Origin: Candidatus Atribacteria bacterium 1244-E10-H5-B2
Lineage (GTDB): Bacteria > Atribacterota > JS1 > SB-45 > 34-128
Direction of reading: 5' to 3'
Length of the DNA stretch: 5,079 nt
NCBI GenBank assembly: GCA_003575245.1
Contig: NMQN01000387.1
Location: forward strand, 1 to 5,079
Shown: positions 5,000 through 5,079 of the stretch, piece by piece
Numbering within the stretch: position 1 is the stretch's first letter
How the letters are laid out: every line of letters begins with the position of its first letter
Position numbers and translations under genes: made by a program
The notes under the pieces: model-generated
The model's database searches: none
What the model was told of the DNA's origin: nothing
Seen by the model: the letters and a program-made list of their open reading frames with translations, nothing else

Positions 5000-5079
5000 A
5001 TGGCAATAAAATTACTTTTAATTCGTCACGGAGAAAGCTACAGTAATGTCCAGAAAAAATTTTCTGGTTTTCAGGATGT
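5000..5079 (+). CDS. Histidine phosphatase, probably CobC-like; 3' end cut by window edge
   Basis: Only the first 26 codons are visible. They begin MAIKLLLIRHGES, which contains the RHG motif (residues 9-11) of the histidine phosphatase (phosphoglycerate mutase-like) superfamily. The His is the residue that becomes phosphorylated, and the Arg binds the substrate phosphate. The following SNVQKKFSGFQD matches the usual family run towards a DxPLT motif. Because it is the first gene behind a cobalamin riboswitch, the best guess is alpha-ribazole-5'-phosphate phosphatase (CobC), which acts in nucleotide loop assembly of cobalamin in the cytoplasm. Other superfamily members look the same at this end, so the specific role rests on context. 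Expression should fall when cobalamin is plentiful. Confidence 0.85.
   Translation, partial: MAIKLLLIRHGESYSNVQKKFSGFQD

Noticed and set aside
1..5079. tRNA, rRNA, transposase, integrase or attachment sites
   Set aside because: None was seen on either strand. The decayed region has no recognisable mobile element ends.

Overview
The window is AT-rich DNA that probably comes from a low-GC bacterium with an outer membrane. The evidence is a secreted protein with a C-terminal OmpA-type peptidoglycan-binding domain, strong AGGAG-type ribosome binding sites and an AdoCbl-type cobalamin riboswitch. Atribacterota or Halanaerobiales would fit, but this placement is an inference from style and not a phylogenetic result.

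Layout, left to right. (1) The 3' two thirds of a GPH/MelB-type sugar:cation symporter runs in from the left edge (1-872, +). (2) After a 208-base gap with a likely promoter comes a complete LysE/RhtB-family exporter with a TTG start (1081-1704, +), ending at a small hairpin terminator. (3) A long leader rich in short repeats precedes a secreted protein (2096-3091, +) with a DUF4892-like N-terminal half and an OmpA C-terminal half. (4) Next is a decayed zone. It holds a possible short remnant of a nucleotidyltransferase-like gene (about 3091-3203, +) and the 3' part of a FecE/BtuD-type ABC ATPase on the minus strand (3260-3796). The ATPase has lost its Walker A half and carries an in-frame TAA near its end. 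(5) A very AT-rich strip with a textbook promoter drives a ribbon-helix-helix antitoxin and a MazF/PemK toxin (3987-4551, +). (6) A separate promoter (about 4639-4667) starts a cobalamin riboswitch (about 4693-4860). A rho-independent terminator follows (4868-4903), then the first 26 codons of a histidine phosphatase (5000 to the window edge, +).

How it fits together. The first three genes look like ordinary independent units. The stretch from 3092 to about 4580 looks like a turnover site: gene debris with a toxin-antitoxin pair placed beside it. The right end is the start of a B12-regulated transcription unit. When cobalamin is plentiful the riboswitch should favour the terminator and shut off the phosphatase gene, which is most likely CobC-like (alpha-ribazole phosphatase). 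The ABC ATPase fragment belongs to the family used for cobalamin, siderophore and heme uptake, so this locus may once have held more corrinoid or metal uptake genes. I found no clearly new system. The most useful points are the broken ABC gene whose remaining reading frame is well preserved, the intact toxin-antitoxin pair beside it, and the complete riboswitch-terminator unit.
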